Source: Wenzhouxiangella sp042310355
GTDB lineage: Bacteria > Pseudomonadota > Gammaproteobacteria > Xanthomonadales > Wenzhouxiangellaceae
Assembly: GCF_042310355.1 (NCBI RefSeq)
Contig: NZ_JBHJMR010000001.1
Location: forward strand, 310,001 to 374,000
Direction of reading: 5' to 3'
DNA: 64,000 nt
Under the pieces are notes generated by a model. That model saw only the letters and a list, made by a program, of their open reading frames with translations. It did no database searches and was not told the origin of the DNA. The position numbers were made by a program, and so were the translations under genes. Of the stretch, positions 46,476 to 54,068 are shown piece by piece (the stretch's first letter is position 1; each line of letters begins with the position of its first letter).

Positions 46476-47636
46476 TCAGGGAGCCGAAATACTAACAGAA
46501 GCCGCCTCGAGTCGCCCGGCCAGAACGTGACCGCGCCAGCCGTCTAGCCATTCCGGTCGTTCGCCGCGGATGAGCGGGGTCAGGGCTTTCTTGCTGGCGA
46601 TGACTGCCGGTTCGATGCCCAGATCGGCCGCGACCTGCTTGACGGTTTGCTGCAATTCGCGCAATTGATCGCGCTGCCCGGGGCTGAGTGGATCGATCCA
46701 GCCGGGGCGCTGGTAGGCATTCGGGTCGACTGCCGTCAGCTCGGCTTCGATGGCCGGGCCGAAGCGCCTGGACAGCTTTCCGGGCAGCCGCCCGAGGGCC
46801 TGGCCGAGCGTGCCCTTGTTGTCCGACTGGGCGAGATCGACCAGCGCCTCGTCGCTAACCACGAAACGCCGCGGCAGGTCGCGTTCACGTGCGACCGTTT
46901 CGCGCCATTGCGCCAGGGCGTCGAGCCGCGCAAGCGCCGGTGTTTCCAGGCGACCCGCTCCCTTGACCCGGGTCAGCGCTGGCGTCGTGTCGCCGGCCCG
47001 GCCCCGCTCGAGGATGCGCTCGCAGTCCTCTTCAAGCCAGTCGAGACGACCGGCGCTTTCGAGCAGCGCTTCGAGGTGCGCTTTCAGCCGCGGCAGCCAG
47101 ATGACGTCCTCGGCGGCGTACTGGAGCAGCGCCGGAGCCAGCGGTCGCCGGCACCAGTCGTTGCGCGCCTTGCCGCCTTCGAGCTCGACACCCAGGGTGG
47201 CCTCGACCAGGTGTTCGTATCGAAGCTGCAGCGGCATGCCGAGGAGGGCGGCCGCGACCTGCGTGTCGAACAGCCGTTCGGGCCAGCGCGCGCCCACGGC
47301 ATGCAGCACATCAAGATCTTCGCCCACGCTGTGAAGGACCTTGGTGGTTCCGGAATGGGCCAGCATGTCGCCGAGTGCGGCGGATTCTGGCAAGGCCACC
47401 GCGTCGAGTAGCCACACGCTGTGACCGTCACTGATCTGGATCAGCCCTGGACGGGCCTGGAAAGTGCGCTCGCGGACGAACTCGGTGTCGATGCCGACAG
47501 TGTGCGCCGGGTCACGATTTTCGAGCGCCTTTCTGACGGCGTCCTCGCTATCGAGGAGTCGCGCGTTTTGGACCGCCTCGCGGGCGGCGCGGAGATCGTC
47601 GTCCGCAACGGGCTGGCTGGGAAGTTCTGCGGGCAT
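46476..47636 (-). CDS. rnd: ribonuclease D
   Basis: 386 residues. DEDD 3'-5' exonuclease domain with VGIDTEFVRERTF (motif I), LHSVGEDLDVLHAV (motif II) and YAAEDVIWLPRL (motif III), followed by an HRDC domain (about 210-290). Trims tRNA 3' precursors. Adjacent upstream of a tRNA gene on the same strand. Confidence 0.93.
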   Translation of the reverse strand: MPAELPSQPVADDDLRAAREAVQNARLLDSEDAVRKALENRDPAHTVGIDTEFVRERTFQARPGLIQISDGHSVWLLDAVALPESAALGDMLAHSGTTKVLHSVGEDLDVLHAVGARWPERLFDTQVAAALLGMPLQLRYEHLVEATLGVELEGGKARNDWCRRPLAPALLQYAAEDVIWLPRLKAHLEALLESAGRLDWLEEDCERILERGRAGDTTPALTRVKGAGRLETPALARLDALAQWRETVARERDLPRRFVVSDEALVDLAQSDNKGTLGQALGRLPGKLSRRFGPAIEAELTAVDPNAYQRPGWIDPLSPGQRDQLRELQQTVKQVAADLGIEPAVIASKKALTPLIRGERPEWLDGWRGHVLAGRLEAASVSISAP

Positions 47637-47795
47637 TGAATGCGGTACTCCGTTGAGGGCGATGGTTGTCGCGAGCGGCTCGATACGCTATTTTCACACA
47701 TTCGGCTGGCGTGACTGACGCTTTAACAGGGCACGTGATGCCCGCAAGGGGAACGCCAGCCATTCGTTTTACCAGCAACAGGAGCTGAAACTCAG

Positions 47796-49628
47796 ATGAG
47801 ACATCTGCTGCTCGCAATGAGCGTCGCCTTGATATTCGCACCCTGGGGCGCGAGTGCCCAGGACGAATCCGAGGCGACGGAAGGGGCCGAACCCCAGGCG
47901 GAGGCCGAGGATTCGGAAGAGCAACGTCGGGTCCGCCGGCTGGGCGATATCGTCGGTTCCGGCACGGCGGAATTCGATATCGATTTCCAGGGCCTGGACA
48001 TCCCGGAGCAGCCGGTCGAGGACGTGCCCGAGGTCAGCCTGCCCGATCCCGAGCAGGACGAGAGGCTGCAGACGCTCCTGCGAACGCGTGCCTTCGTTCC
48101 CAACGACGAGGATACCCTGGCGGCCATCAGCGACCTGCTCGACGAAGTCGAGGCGGATATCGAACAGGCGCTGGCCGATGAGGATCTGACCCTGGCCCAG
48201 CAACTGGCGAGCGTCGTGGCCGAAGTCGATTCCGAGCGCGCGATCGTTCAGGAGGTCGAGGCCGCTGTCGATCGCGAGTCTACCATTGGACAGACGCTGG
48301 ATCAGGCCGCTGCCGCGCTCGAGGGCGGCCGACTGACGCAGCCGGCCGGTGACAATGCGGCGGAGCTGTTCGCCCGCGTACTCGAAATCGAGCCGGGCAA
48401 CCCGACGGCGCAGTCGGGTCTGGCGGAAACCCACGACGCGATCGTGGCCGATGCCCTTGCCATGGCGCGCGAGGACCTCGATTTCGAGGGTGCAGAGGCA
48501 CGCCTGGCCGAGGCCGAGGATGTGCAAGAGGCGCCCGATGCCGTCGCCGAGGCCCGTGAGAGCATTGCCGAATTCCGTGAAGGGCATATTGCGGACCTAC
48601 ACGCCGAAGTGCTTACGCATATCGACGAAGGGCGCTACGACGAGGCCGAGGCGAGCATTACGGAGCTGGTTGCCCTGGGCCACGATCGGGAGCGGGTCGA
48701 GTCGCTGCAGGCATCGCTGGCCGATGCGCGCCTGTACGGCAGTTTCGAACCCGGTCAGGTTTTCAGCGACGAAGTAGCGCGGCTCGGTAGTTCGGGCCCG
48801 GAAATGGTGGTGGTTCCAGCCGGCACTTTCATGATGGGCTCTCCCGAGGACGAAGAAGATCGCATGAACAACGAGGGTCCCCAACATCGCGTGACCTTCG
48901 ATCGCGGCTTCGCGCTGTCGCGAACGGAAGTCACGGTCGGACAGTTTTCCGCCTTCGTTCGCGCCACCGGCTATCGAACCGACGCCGAGATGTCCGGCGG
49001 GTCGAGGGTCTATGATCTGGACTCGGGCCGCATGGATCAGCGTAGCGACGTGAACTGGCGTCTCGATTATTCGGGCGAAGAGGCGAGCGATGACCTGCCG
49101 GTGATCCATATCTCCTGGCGTGATGCCAACGCCTATGCCGAGTGGCTCGCCGAGGAAACCGGTCGCAGCTATCGGCTGCCGTCGGAAGCGGAGTTCGAGT
49201 ATGCCCTTCGAGCCGGCAGCCAGACGCCCTACTGGTGGGGCGACGGTTCACCGCCGGAGAACAACATGGAGAATGTCACCGGTGACCGCGACACATCGCC
49301 CACTGGTGCGCGCTGGAATGTGGCCTTCCGGCGCTACGCTGACGGGCACTGGGGGCCGGCCCCGGTCGGCAGCCTGATGCGCAATCCCTTCGAGCTCAAC
49401 GACATGGGCGGCAACGTCATGGAGTGGGTCCAGGACTGCTGGCATGACAGCTTCGTGCGTGCGCCGAGCGACGGGTCGGCGTGGGTCAACCCGGGCTGTG
49501 AGCGCCGCGTGATCAAGGGTGCATCCTGGTCCAGCACGCCGTCGATGTCGCGCTCGGCGTTTCGCATTTCGAGTTCGACCACCAGTACGGATATGCGCGT
49601 GGGCTTTCGCATCGCGCGCGACTTGTAA
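47796..49628 (+). CDS. secreted FGE-sulfatase (SUMF1) domain protein with long acidic helical N-terminus
   Basis: 610 residues with a signal peptide (about 1-21). Residues 25-330 are very acidic and Ala/Glu-rich, with TPR-like or coiled-coil segments (AAAALEGGRLTQPAGDNAAELFARVLEIEPGNPTAQSGLAE is the most TPR-like). The C-terminal 260 residues form an FGE domain: VPAGTFMMGSPEDEEDRMNNEGPQHRVTF, HISWRDANAYAEWLAEETGRSYRLPSEAEFEYALR, GNVMEWVQDCW, MRVGFRIARDL. Catalytic competence as a formylglycine enzyme is doubtful; such domains often bind partners. Its N-terminus resembles serine/threonine-kinase-associated FGE proteins (inference). Confidence 0.8.
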   Translation: MRHLLLAMSVALIFAPWGASAQDESEATEGAEPQAEAEDSEEQRRVRRLGDIVGSGTAEFDIDFQGLDIPEQPVEDVPEVSLPDPEQDERLQTLLRTRAFVPNDEDTLAAISDLLDEVEADIEQALADEDLTLAQQLASVVAEVDSERAIVQEVEAAVDRESTIGQTLDQAAAALEGGRLTQPAGDNAAELFARVLEIEPGNPTAQSGLAETHDAIVADALAMAREDLDFEGAEARLAEAEDVQEAPDAVAEARESIAEFREGHIADLHAEVLTHIDEGRYDEAEASITELVALGHDRERVESLQASLADARLYGSFEPGQVFSDEVARLGSSGPEMVVVPAGTFMMGSPEDEEDRMNNEGPQHRVTFDRGFALSRTEVTVGQFSAFVRATGYRTDAEMSGGSRVYDLDSGRMDQRSDVNWRLDYSGEEASDDLPVIHISWRDANAYAEWLAEETGRSYRLPSEAEFEYALRAGSQTPYWWGDGSPPENNMENVTGDRDTSPTGARWNVAFRRYADGHWGPAPVGSLMRNPFELNDMGGNVMEWVQDCWHDSFVRAPSDGSAWVNPGCERRVIKGASWSSTPSMSRSAFRISSSTTSTDMRVGFRIARDL

Positions 49629-49742
49629 GCCGAGATCGATAATCGCCGGGTCCACCGGGCCCGGCAACTTCATCCGCGACCGTTTTTCTTCCACCCGGAC
49701 GCCTTGCGGGCGACTCGCTTGCACAGCGACGCGCAAGCTCGT

Positions 49743-49762
49743 ATATTAGATGCGTCTGATAT
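49743..49762 (+). promoter_or_regulatory. palindromic operator candidate upstream of the sqr-like gene
   Basis: ATATTAGA-TGCG-TCTGATAT is an inverted repeat with a single mismatch, AT-rich in a GC-rich background, about 67 bases before the start codon. Sulfide-responsive ArsR-type repressors (BigR/SqrR class) bind AT-rich palindromes of this kind before sqr genes; no such regulator gene is in the window. Confidence 0.5.
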
Positions 49763-49828
49763 TAAGCGGCGCGCCGCGCCCGGTCTGTCGGCCGATGGTG
49801 GGTGAGCCCCCTTACCAGGAGGTGGAGA

Positions 49829-51106
49829 ATGGCCAGAATCGTCATCATCGGTGCCGGCATCGGCGGCGTGCCGGCAGCCTACGAGCTGCGGGATACGCTG
49901 GGTTCCGAGCACGAAATCACCATCGTCGGTGCGAAGTCCTATTTTCAGTTCGTTCCCTCCAATCCCTGGGTGGCAGTGGGCTGGCGCGATGCTGAGGCGA
50001 TCACCGTCGAGCTGGCAGGGCCCATGGAGAAGCGCGGCATTCGTTTCCTGGAGGATACGGCGACGACCATCGAGCCTGAGAATCGGCAGGTCACCCTCGC
50101 AGGCGGTAAAACGCTCGACTACGACTACCTGGTGATCACCACCGGGCCAGAGCTTGCCTTCGATGCGATCGAAGGGCTCGGGCCCGAGGCGGGGCACACC
50201 CATTCGGTTTGCACGCTCGAGCATTCGGAGGCGGCCTGGCGCGACTACCAGCGCTTTCTCGAAAACCCCGGACCGATCGTGATCGGCGCGGTGCAGGGCG
50301 CGAGTTGCTTCGGGCCGGCCTACGAGTTCGCGATGATCGTCGATGCCGACCTGCGCAAGCGCAAGCTGCGCGACCGGGTTCCGATCACCTTCGTCACCAG
50401 TGAGCCCTACATCGGCCACCTCGGCCTGGGCGGCGTGGGCGACTCCAAGAGCCTGATGGAACACGAGCTGCGCGAACGCCACATCCGCTGGGTGACCAAT
50501 GCCCGGGTCGACCGCGTCGAAGCCGGGCTGATGCACATCACGGAGGTCGATGACGACGGCGAGGACCGCCGTAGCCAGGAATTGCCCTTCCGGTTCTCGA
50601 TGATGCTGCCGTCGTTCAGGGGTGTGCCCGCCGTGGCCAATACCAAGGGACTGTGCAACCCGAAGGGATTCGTCAATATCGACGACTACCAGCGCAATCC
50701 CGAGTATCCCGAAATCTACTCGGCCGGCGTGTGCGTTGCGATACCCCCGGTGGAAGAAACGCCGCTGCCCGTCGGCGCGCCCAAGACCGGCTACATGATC
50801 GAGTCGATGATCAGCGCCATCGTCGGCAACATCGCCGCCGACATCGAGGGCAAGCCGGTCGAATCGAAGGCAACCTGGAACGCCATCTGCCTGGCCGATC
50901 TCGGCGATTCGGGGGTCGCCTTCGTGGCCCTGCCACAGATTCCGCCGCGCAATGTGACCTGGGCTCGGCAGGGTAAATGGGTCCACTGGGCCAAGATCGC
51001 GTTCGAGAAGTACTTCTTGCGCAAGGTGCGCAAGGGACACGCCGAGCCGGTCTACGAGCGCTACGTGCTCAAGGCGCTGGGTATCACCAGATTGACCGGC
51101 AAGTAG
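49829..51106 (+). CDS. sulfide:quinone oxidoreductase-like FAD-dependent oxidoreductase
   Basis: 425 residues. N-terminal FAD motif IIGAGIGGVPAAYEL, the conserved SYFQFVPSNPWVAVGWR of SQR/flavocytochrome c sulfide dehydrogenases, cysteines in GASCFGP and KGLCNPKGF that match the redox pair, and the second FAD contact YSAGVCVAI. Oxidises sulfide and passes electrons to the quinone pool. ATG 49829 follows a strong AGGAGGTGGAG. The neighbouring att site lies 14 bases after the stop. Confidence 0.85.
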   Translation: MARIVIIGAGIGGVPAAYELRDTLGSEHEITIVGAKSYFQFVPSNPWVAVGWRDAEAITVELAGPMEKRGIRFLEDTATTIEPENRQVTLAGGKTLDYDYLVITTGPELAFDAIEGLGPEAGHTHSVCTLEHSEAAWRDYQRFLENPGPIVIGAVQGASCFGPAYEFAMIVDADLRKRKLRDRVPITFVTSEPYIGHLGLGGVGDSKSLMEHELRERHIRWVTNARVDRVEAGLMHITEVDDDGEDRRSQELPFRFSMMLPSFRGVPAVANTKGLCNPKGFVNIDDYQRNPEYPEIYSAGVCVAIPPVEETPLPVGAPKTGYMIESMISAIVGNIAADIEGKPVESKATWNAICLADLGDSGVAFVALPQIPPRNVTWARQGKWVHWAKIAFEKYFLRKVRKGHAEPVYERYVLKALGITRLTGK

Positions 51107-51120
51107 CCGTAAAAGGAAAT

Positions 51121-51178
51121 TGGTGCCGAGGGCGGGAATCGAACCCGCACTGCCTTTCGGCAAACGGATTTTGAGTCC
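51121..51178 (-). other. att site: displaced 3' fragment of tRNA-Leu(CAA)
   Basis: 58 bp identical to the 3' part of the intact tRNA-Leu at 60350-60407 (from CCA to just inside the anticodon stem). It marks the left boundary of the integrated element. Confidence 0.93.
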
Positions 51179-51205
51179 ATTTTCTAGGGGTTTGACTGCG
51201 TACTA

Positions 51206-51304
51206 TGTAGGCAGACGGGTATTGATAAATCAGTGACATAGCGCGATAATGAATCCGATGCACTTGGATGGGATATGCCTACATATGCCTACACAGTGCC
51301 TACA
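51206..51304 (+). promoter_or_regulatory. integrase arm-type sites, left end
   Basis: One TGTAGGCA (51206-51213) and three TGCCTACA octamers (51276, 51286, 51297), 10-11 bp apart, between the left att core and the integrase start. The same octamer recurs at the right end (60233-60287), as expected for arm sites of a tyrosine integrase. Confidence 0.7.
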
Positions 51305-51327
51305 CGGCAAAGCAACGGATTCAGAAA

Positions 51328-52614
51328 ATGAAGAAAGAAGCAAAGAAGAAGATAAACATTACCAACACGACGGTCGGCAATCTGGAGAAGCCCCAGGAGG
51401 GGTATGAGCTGCACTGGGATGATGACCTGTCCGGCTTCGGCGTTCGCGTCACGGCAGCCGGCGCGCGGAGCTACATAGCCGAGGGCCGAGTTAACGGTAA
51501 GACCTGCCGCGTCACGATTGGAAAGCACGGCACCTTTACGGCTGAACAGGCGCGCAAGATCGCCAAGGGCGAACTTGGGGGGATGGCCCAAGGCGTCAAC
51601 CCCAATGCCGAGCGCAAACGCCTCAAGGTCGAATCACAGACGCTCGCTGATCTGGTGCGGGACTACCTCGAAAATCGGCGCACCCGTGGCGGCAAAGCCC
51701 TTAAGGATAGGACGAAGGCGGACATCCGGCGTCACCTCAAGACCAGTTTCGCGGATTGGGCGGACAGGCCGGTAACTGCCATCACGCACGATATGGTCAC
51801 GGCGCGATACTCCGCACTTTGCCGCCGATCAGTTGCCCAGGCGAATCAGGCCATGCGCAATCTGCGCGCGCTGATCGACTATGCGTCCGCGAGCCGGGAC
51901 GCAGACAACAAGCCGATCATCTCCTACAACCCTGTCGAGGTGCTCAAAAAGCGGTCACTGTGGCGTGAGGTGCCGGCCAGGCAGTCGAAGGTCGACAGGG
52001 AGGACTTGGGTAGGTGGTGGAGCGCGGTACAGGCCATGCGCGCTGATCCCGGTCTGACCCGTTCGAGTCGATCCGCCGTCGACCTGGTGGCGTTCATCGC
52101 GCTGACCGGCCTGCGGCTCAGCGAGGCGCGCTCGCTCACTTGGGATCAGGTCTGCCTCGAAGATCCAAGTGTGACGCTGACGGATACAAAGAACAGGGCG
52201 GACGCCATTCTGCCGCTCTCCGACCTGGCCGTCGACATTCTGCGCAACCGACAGGGCACTGGTTATCTCTTCCCGGCCCGATCCGGCAAGGGGCATCTAG
52301 TGGATGCGCGCGGTCAGCTGGAACTGATCGCTGAGCAGACCGGCGTTCGAGTTACCCATCACGATCTGCGCAGAACCTTTATTCAAATCGGCCTGAAATA
52401 CCTGCCCGGCGAAGAGCGCATCGAGATATTCCGAGTCAAGCTGCTGAGCAATCACGCGCTGCCGAAAAATGACGTCACGCTCGCCAGCTATGCGAATGAT
52501 CCCGACCGCCGTTTCCTCAAGCCCGAGGCCGACCGTATCGCTGCCTTCTATGAGGATCAGCGCCGCATATTCGAGGCCGATAACGTGGTGAGCATGGAGG
52601 GCAAGCGGGCATGA
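51328..52614 (+). CDS. int: tyrosine-type site-specific integrase
   Basis: 428 residues from ATG 51328. DUF4102-like N-terminal arm-binding domain (LSGFGVRVTAAGARSYIAEGRVNGKTCRVTIGKHGTFT), SAM-like core-binding domain (about 105-190) and the catalytic domain with Arg263 (GLRLSEAR), Lys288, His345-x2-Arg348 (HHDLRRTF), His376 and nucleophile Tyr388. All catalytic residues are present. It lies 150 bases from the att core. The stop overlaps the next gene (ATGA). Confidence 0.95.
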   Translation: MKKEAKKKINITNTTVGNLEKPQEGYELHWDDDLSGFGVRVTAAGARSYIAEGRVNGKTCRVTIGKHGTFTAEQARKIAKGELGGMAQGVNPNAERKRLKVESQTLADLVRDYLENRRTRGGKALKDRTKADIRRHLKTSFADWADRPVTAITHDMVTARYSALCRRSVAQANQAMRNLRALIDYASASRDADNKPIISYNPVEVLKKRSLWREVPARQSKVDREDLGRWWSAVQAMRADPGLTRSSRSAVDLVAFIALTGLRLSEARSLTWDQVCLEDPSVTLTDTKNRADAILPLSDLAVDILRNRQGTGYLFPARSGKGHLVDARGQLELIAEQTGVRVTHHDLRRTFIQIGLKYLPGEERIEIFRVKLLSNHALPKNDVTLASYANDPDRRFLKPEADRIAAFYEDQRRIFEADNVVSMEGKRA

Positions 52615-53147
52615 GTGACTTTCAGCAGAAGCTGGCTGAACTTTGGCGCGCAGACCCGGAGCAGTTCAACGAGCTGGTCAATCAGTTTATCGAGAGGGGG
52701 CGGACATTCGACAATGACGCCGCCGGGCCGAACCCGCGTGAAGTGACTGACACCCGCGAAAAGCGGACGGCTGAGGTAATGGCTTCTATCTGGGCGAGGA
52801 TTAAGTTTCTCATGTGGCGGGACGGCACGGACGTAACTCAGTCATGCCGGCGACTAGAGAACTTTCTAGTCAAAACCGGAAGCCGATTCTCCATTTACAA
52901 CACGGATGATCGGCGATGGCGTAAAGGTGCCGAGTCTAAGCCCAGCACCAGGGAATACACCGCTTTTGATCACCAGTCGCTCAGGAGACTGTATTACGAC
53001 TTCAATGGCTTGAACGATGAACAGCGCGCTCATGGCGATATGCTTTTGAGTTTCATGAAGCAGGATCATGAAGGCACTTGGCAAAAGCAGTTTCCCGGGT
53101 TGCGCATCATGAATACGGACCAGCTTGTGCCGGAACCCATAGAGTAA
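52611..53147 (+). CDS. hypothetical protein of the element
   Basis: 178 residues, translationally coupled to int by an ATGA overlap. Charged, helical, no membrane segment or recognisable motif; the middle (KRTAEVMASIWARIKFLMWRDGTDVTQSCRRLENFLVKTG) looks like a helical bundle. Coupling to int suggests a role in recombination directionality or element maintenance, but nothing in the sequence proves it. Confidence 0.65.
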   Translation: MSDFQQKLAELWRADPEQFNELVNQFIERGRTFDNDAAGPNPREVTDTREKRTAEVMASIWARIKFLMWRDGTDVTQSCRRLENFLVKTGSRFSIYNTDDRRWRKGAESKPSTREYTAFDHQSLRRLYYDFNGLNDEQRAHGDMLLSFMKQDHEGTWQKQFPGLRIMNTDQLVPEPIE

Positions 53148-53205
53148 GACGTGTGAAACTTCTCCCTCCTTTTTTGCCCCCCAAACGAAAAGTGTAACGC
53201 CAACA

Positions 53206-53262
53206 TTCCAGTCATGGCCAGTCGAACACTGGCCTATCAGGTTCAAACCGATAGGACTGGAA
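53206..53262 (+). ncRNA. three-stem junction upstream of the AlpA-like gene
   Basis: A closing stem TTCCAGTC/GACTGGAA (53206-53213 with 53255-53262) encloses two hairpins: GGCCAGT-CGAAC-ACTGGCC (53216-53234) and TATC-A-GGT-TCAA-ACC-GATA (53235-53253, one bulge). The 3' strand of the closing stem contains the ribosome-binding region directly before the ATG at 53264, so folding would hide it. Could be an RNA switch or a compound operator. Confidence 0.5.
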
Positions 53263-53263
53263 C

Positions 53264-53464
53264 ATGCCGAACAAATCATTCTTGACCACCGAGGAGGCCG
53301 CCGAGTATGTCGGTCTCCAGAAATCCACCCTCGAAGCCTGGCGCTGCCGTGGAGGTGGCCCCCGGTTTGTGAAGATGGGGCGCGCCGTTCGCTACCGTCT
53401 CGTCGATCTGGATGCCTGGATTGAATCTCGCCTGCGTGAAAATACGATCGGCGAGGTTGCGTAG
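53264..53464 (+). CDS. AlpA/excisionase-like helix-turn-helix protein
   Basis: 66 residues with the MerR-like fold of AlpA/Xis proteins: LTTEEAAEYVGLQKSTLEAWRCRGGGPRFVKMGRAVRYRLVDLDAWIESR. In P4-type elements AlpA activates integrase or excision; an Xis role is also possible. Its leader contains a predicted three-stem structure covering the ribosome-binding site. Confidence 0.88.
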   Translation: MPNKSFLTTEEAAEYVGLQKSTLEAWRCRGGGPRFVKMGRAVRYRLVDLDAWIESRLRENTIGEVA

Positions 53465-53615
53465 TGAGGCCCCATCGAAAAGGCCGGCCCCTGGAGCAAA
53501 CAGGGAACCGGCCAGAGATCAGCGGCAAGCGATCTAGGGTTAATCCTAACACCCTGCGCCGCCGCCCGCCATATTGGCCCGCATCGTTCGCCGCCTGGCG
53601 GAATAGGGGGCGGGT

Positions 53616-54068
53616 ATGAACTGGGCCTTCTTCGAGCGCCTGGCCGAATCACCCAGGACGACGCCTACTGTCCGAGCTGTCGGGCTGGTTCTAGCCATTC
53701 GAGCCAAGCGAGACGATCCGACCTGCAATCCGTCTATCAGGAATCTTTGCAAGTATGCCGGCGTCGGGATGACCGGAGCAGTCCAAGCTGTCCGAAAACT
53801 TGAGGAGCAGGGGTTAGTTCGAACCGAGAAGCGCAGAGGTAGGTCGACCGTCTATCACCTCAACACTGTTCGGGAGAGCGTAACACCTACTGTTCGGGAG
53901 CCAATAACACCTGGTGAATCGGCCAGCTGTTCGGGAGAGCGTAACAGTGAAGGTCGAAGTGTTCGGGAGAGCGGAACACAACCGTTCGGGAGAGTGAAAC
54001 CAGAAAGGGAAAACACTTCTAAAGACTCCCTTGTGCAAGGGGATGATGTAAGCGGGGTGCCGTACTGA
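53616..54068 (+). CDS. winged-helix replication initiator (phage lambda O-like)
   Basis: 150 residues. The first 90 form a winged-helix domain of the kind found in phage replication protein O (MNWAFFERLAESPRTTPTVRAVGLVLAIRAKRD ... KLEEQGLVRTEKRRGRSTVYHL). The C-terminal third is low-complexity because the DNA below it consists of five iterons, giving repeated VRES(V/G)TP-type peptides. Lambda O likewise carries the origin inside its own gene. Its stop overlaps the helicase start by 1 base. Strong GGGGGCGGG before the ATG. Confidence 0.8.
   Translation: MNWAFFERLAESPRTTPTVRAVGLVLAIRAKRDDPTCNPSIRNLCKYAGVGMTGAVQAVRKLEEQGLVRTEKRRGRSTVYHLNTVRESVTPTVREPITPGESASCSGERNSEGRSVRESGTQPFGRVKPERENTSKDSLVQGDDVSGVPY
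53867..54001 (+). repeat. five 19-bp iterons: putative replication origin
   Basis: Copies at 53867, 53891, 53928, 53960 and 53983 with consensus TGTTCGGGAGAGCGTAACA; copies 1 and 3 are identical, copy 4 has one change, copies 2 and 5 are more diverged. Each has TGTT/AACA ends, so it is an imperfect palindrome. They lie inside the initiator gene, upstream of helicase and primase genes. Confidence 0.85.

Noticed and set aside
53867..54001. CRISPR array
   Set aside because: Repeats are 19 bp with 4-18 bp between them, lie inside a coding gene and are imperfect palindromes; they are iterons. No CRISPR array or cas gene was seen in the window.
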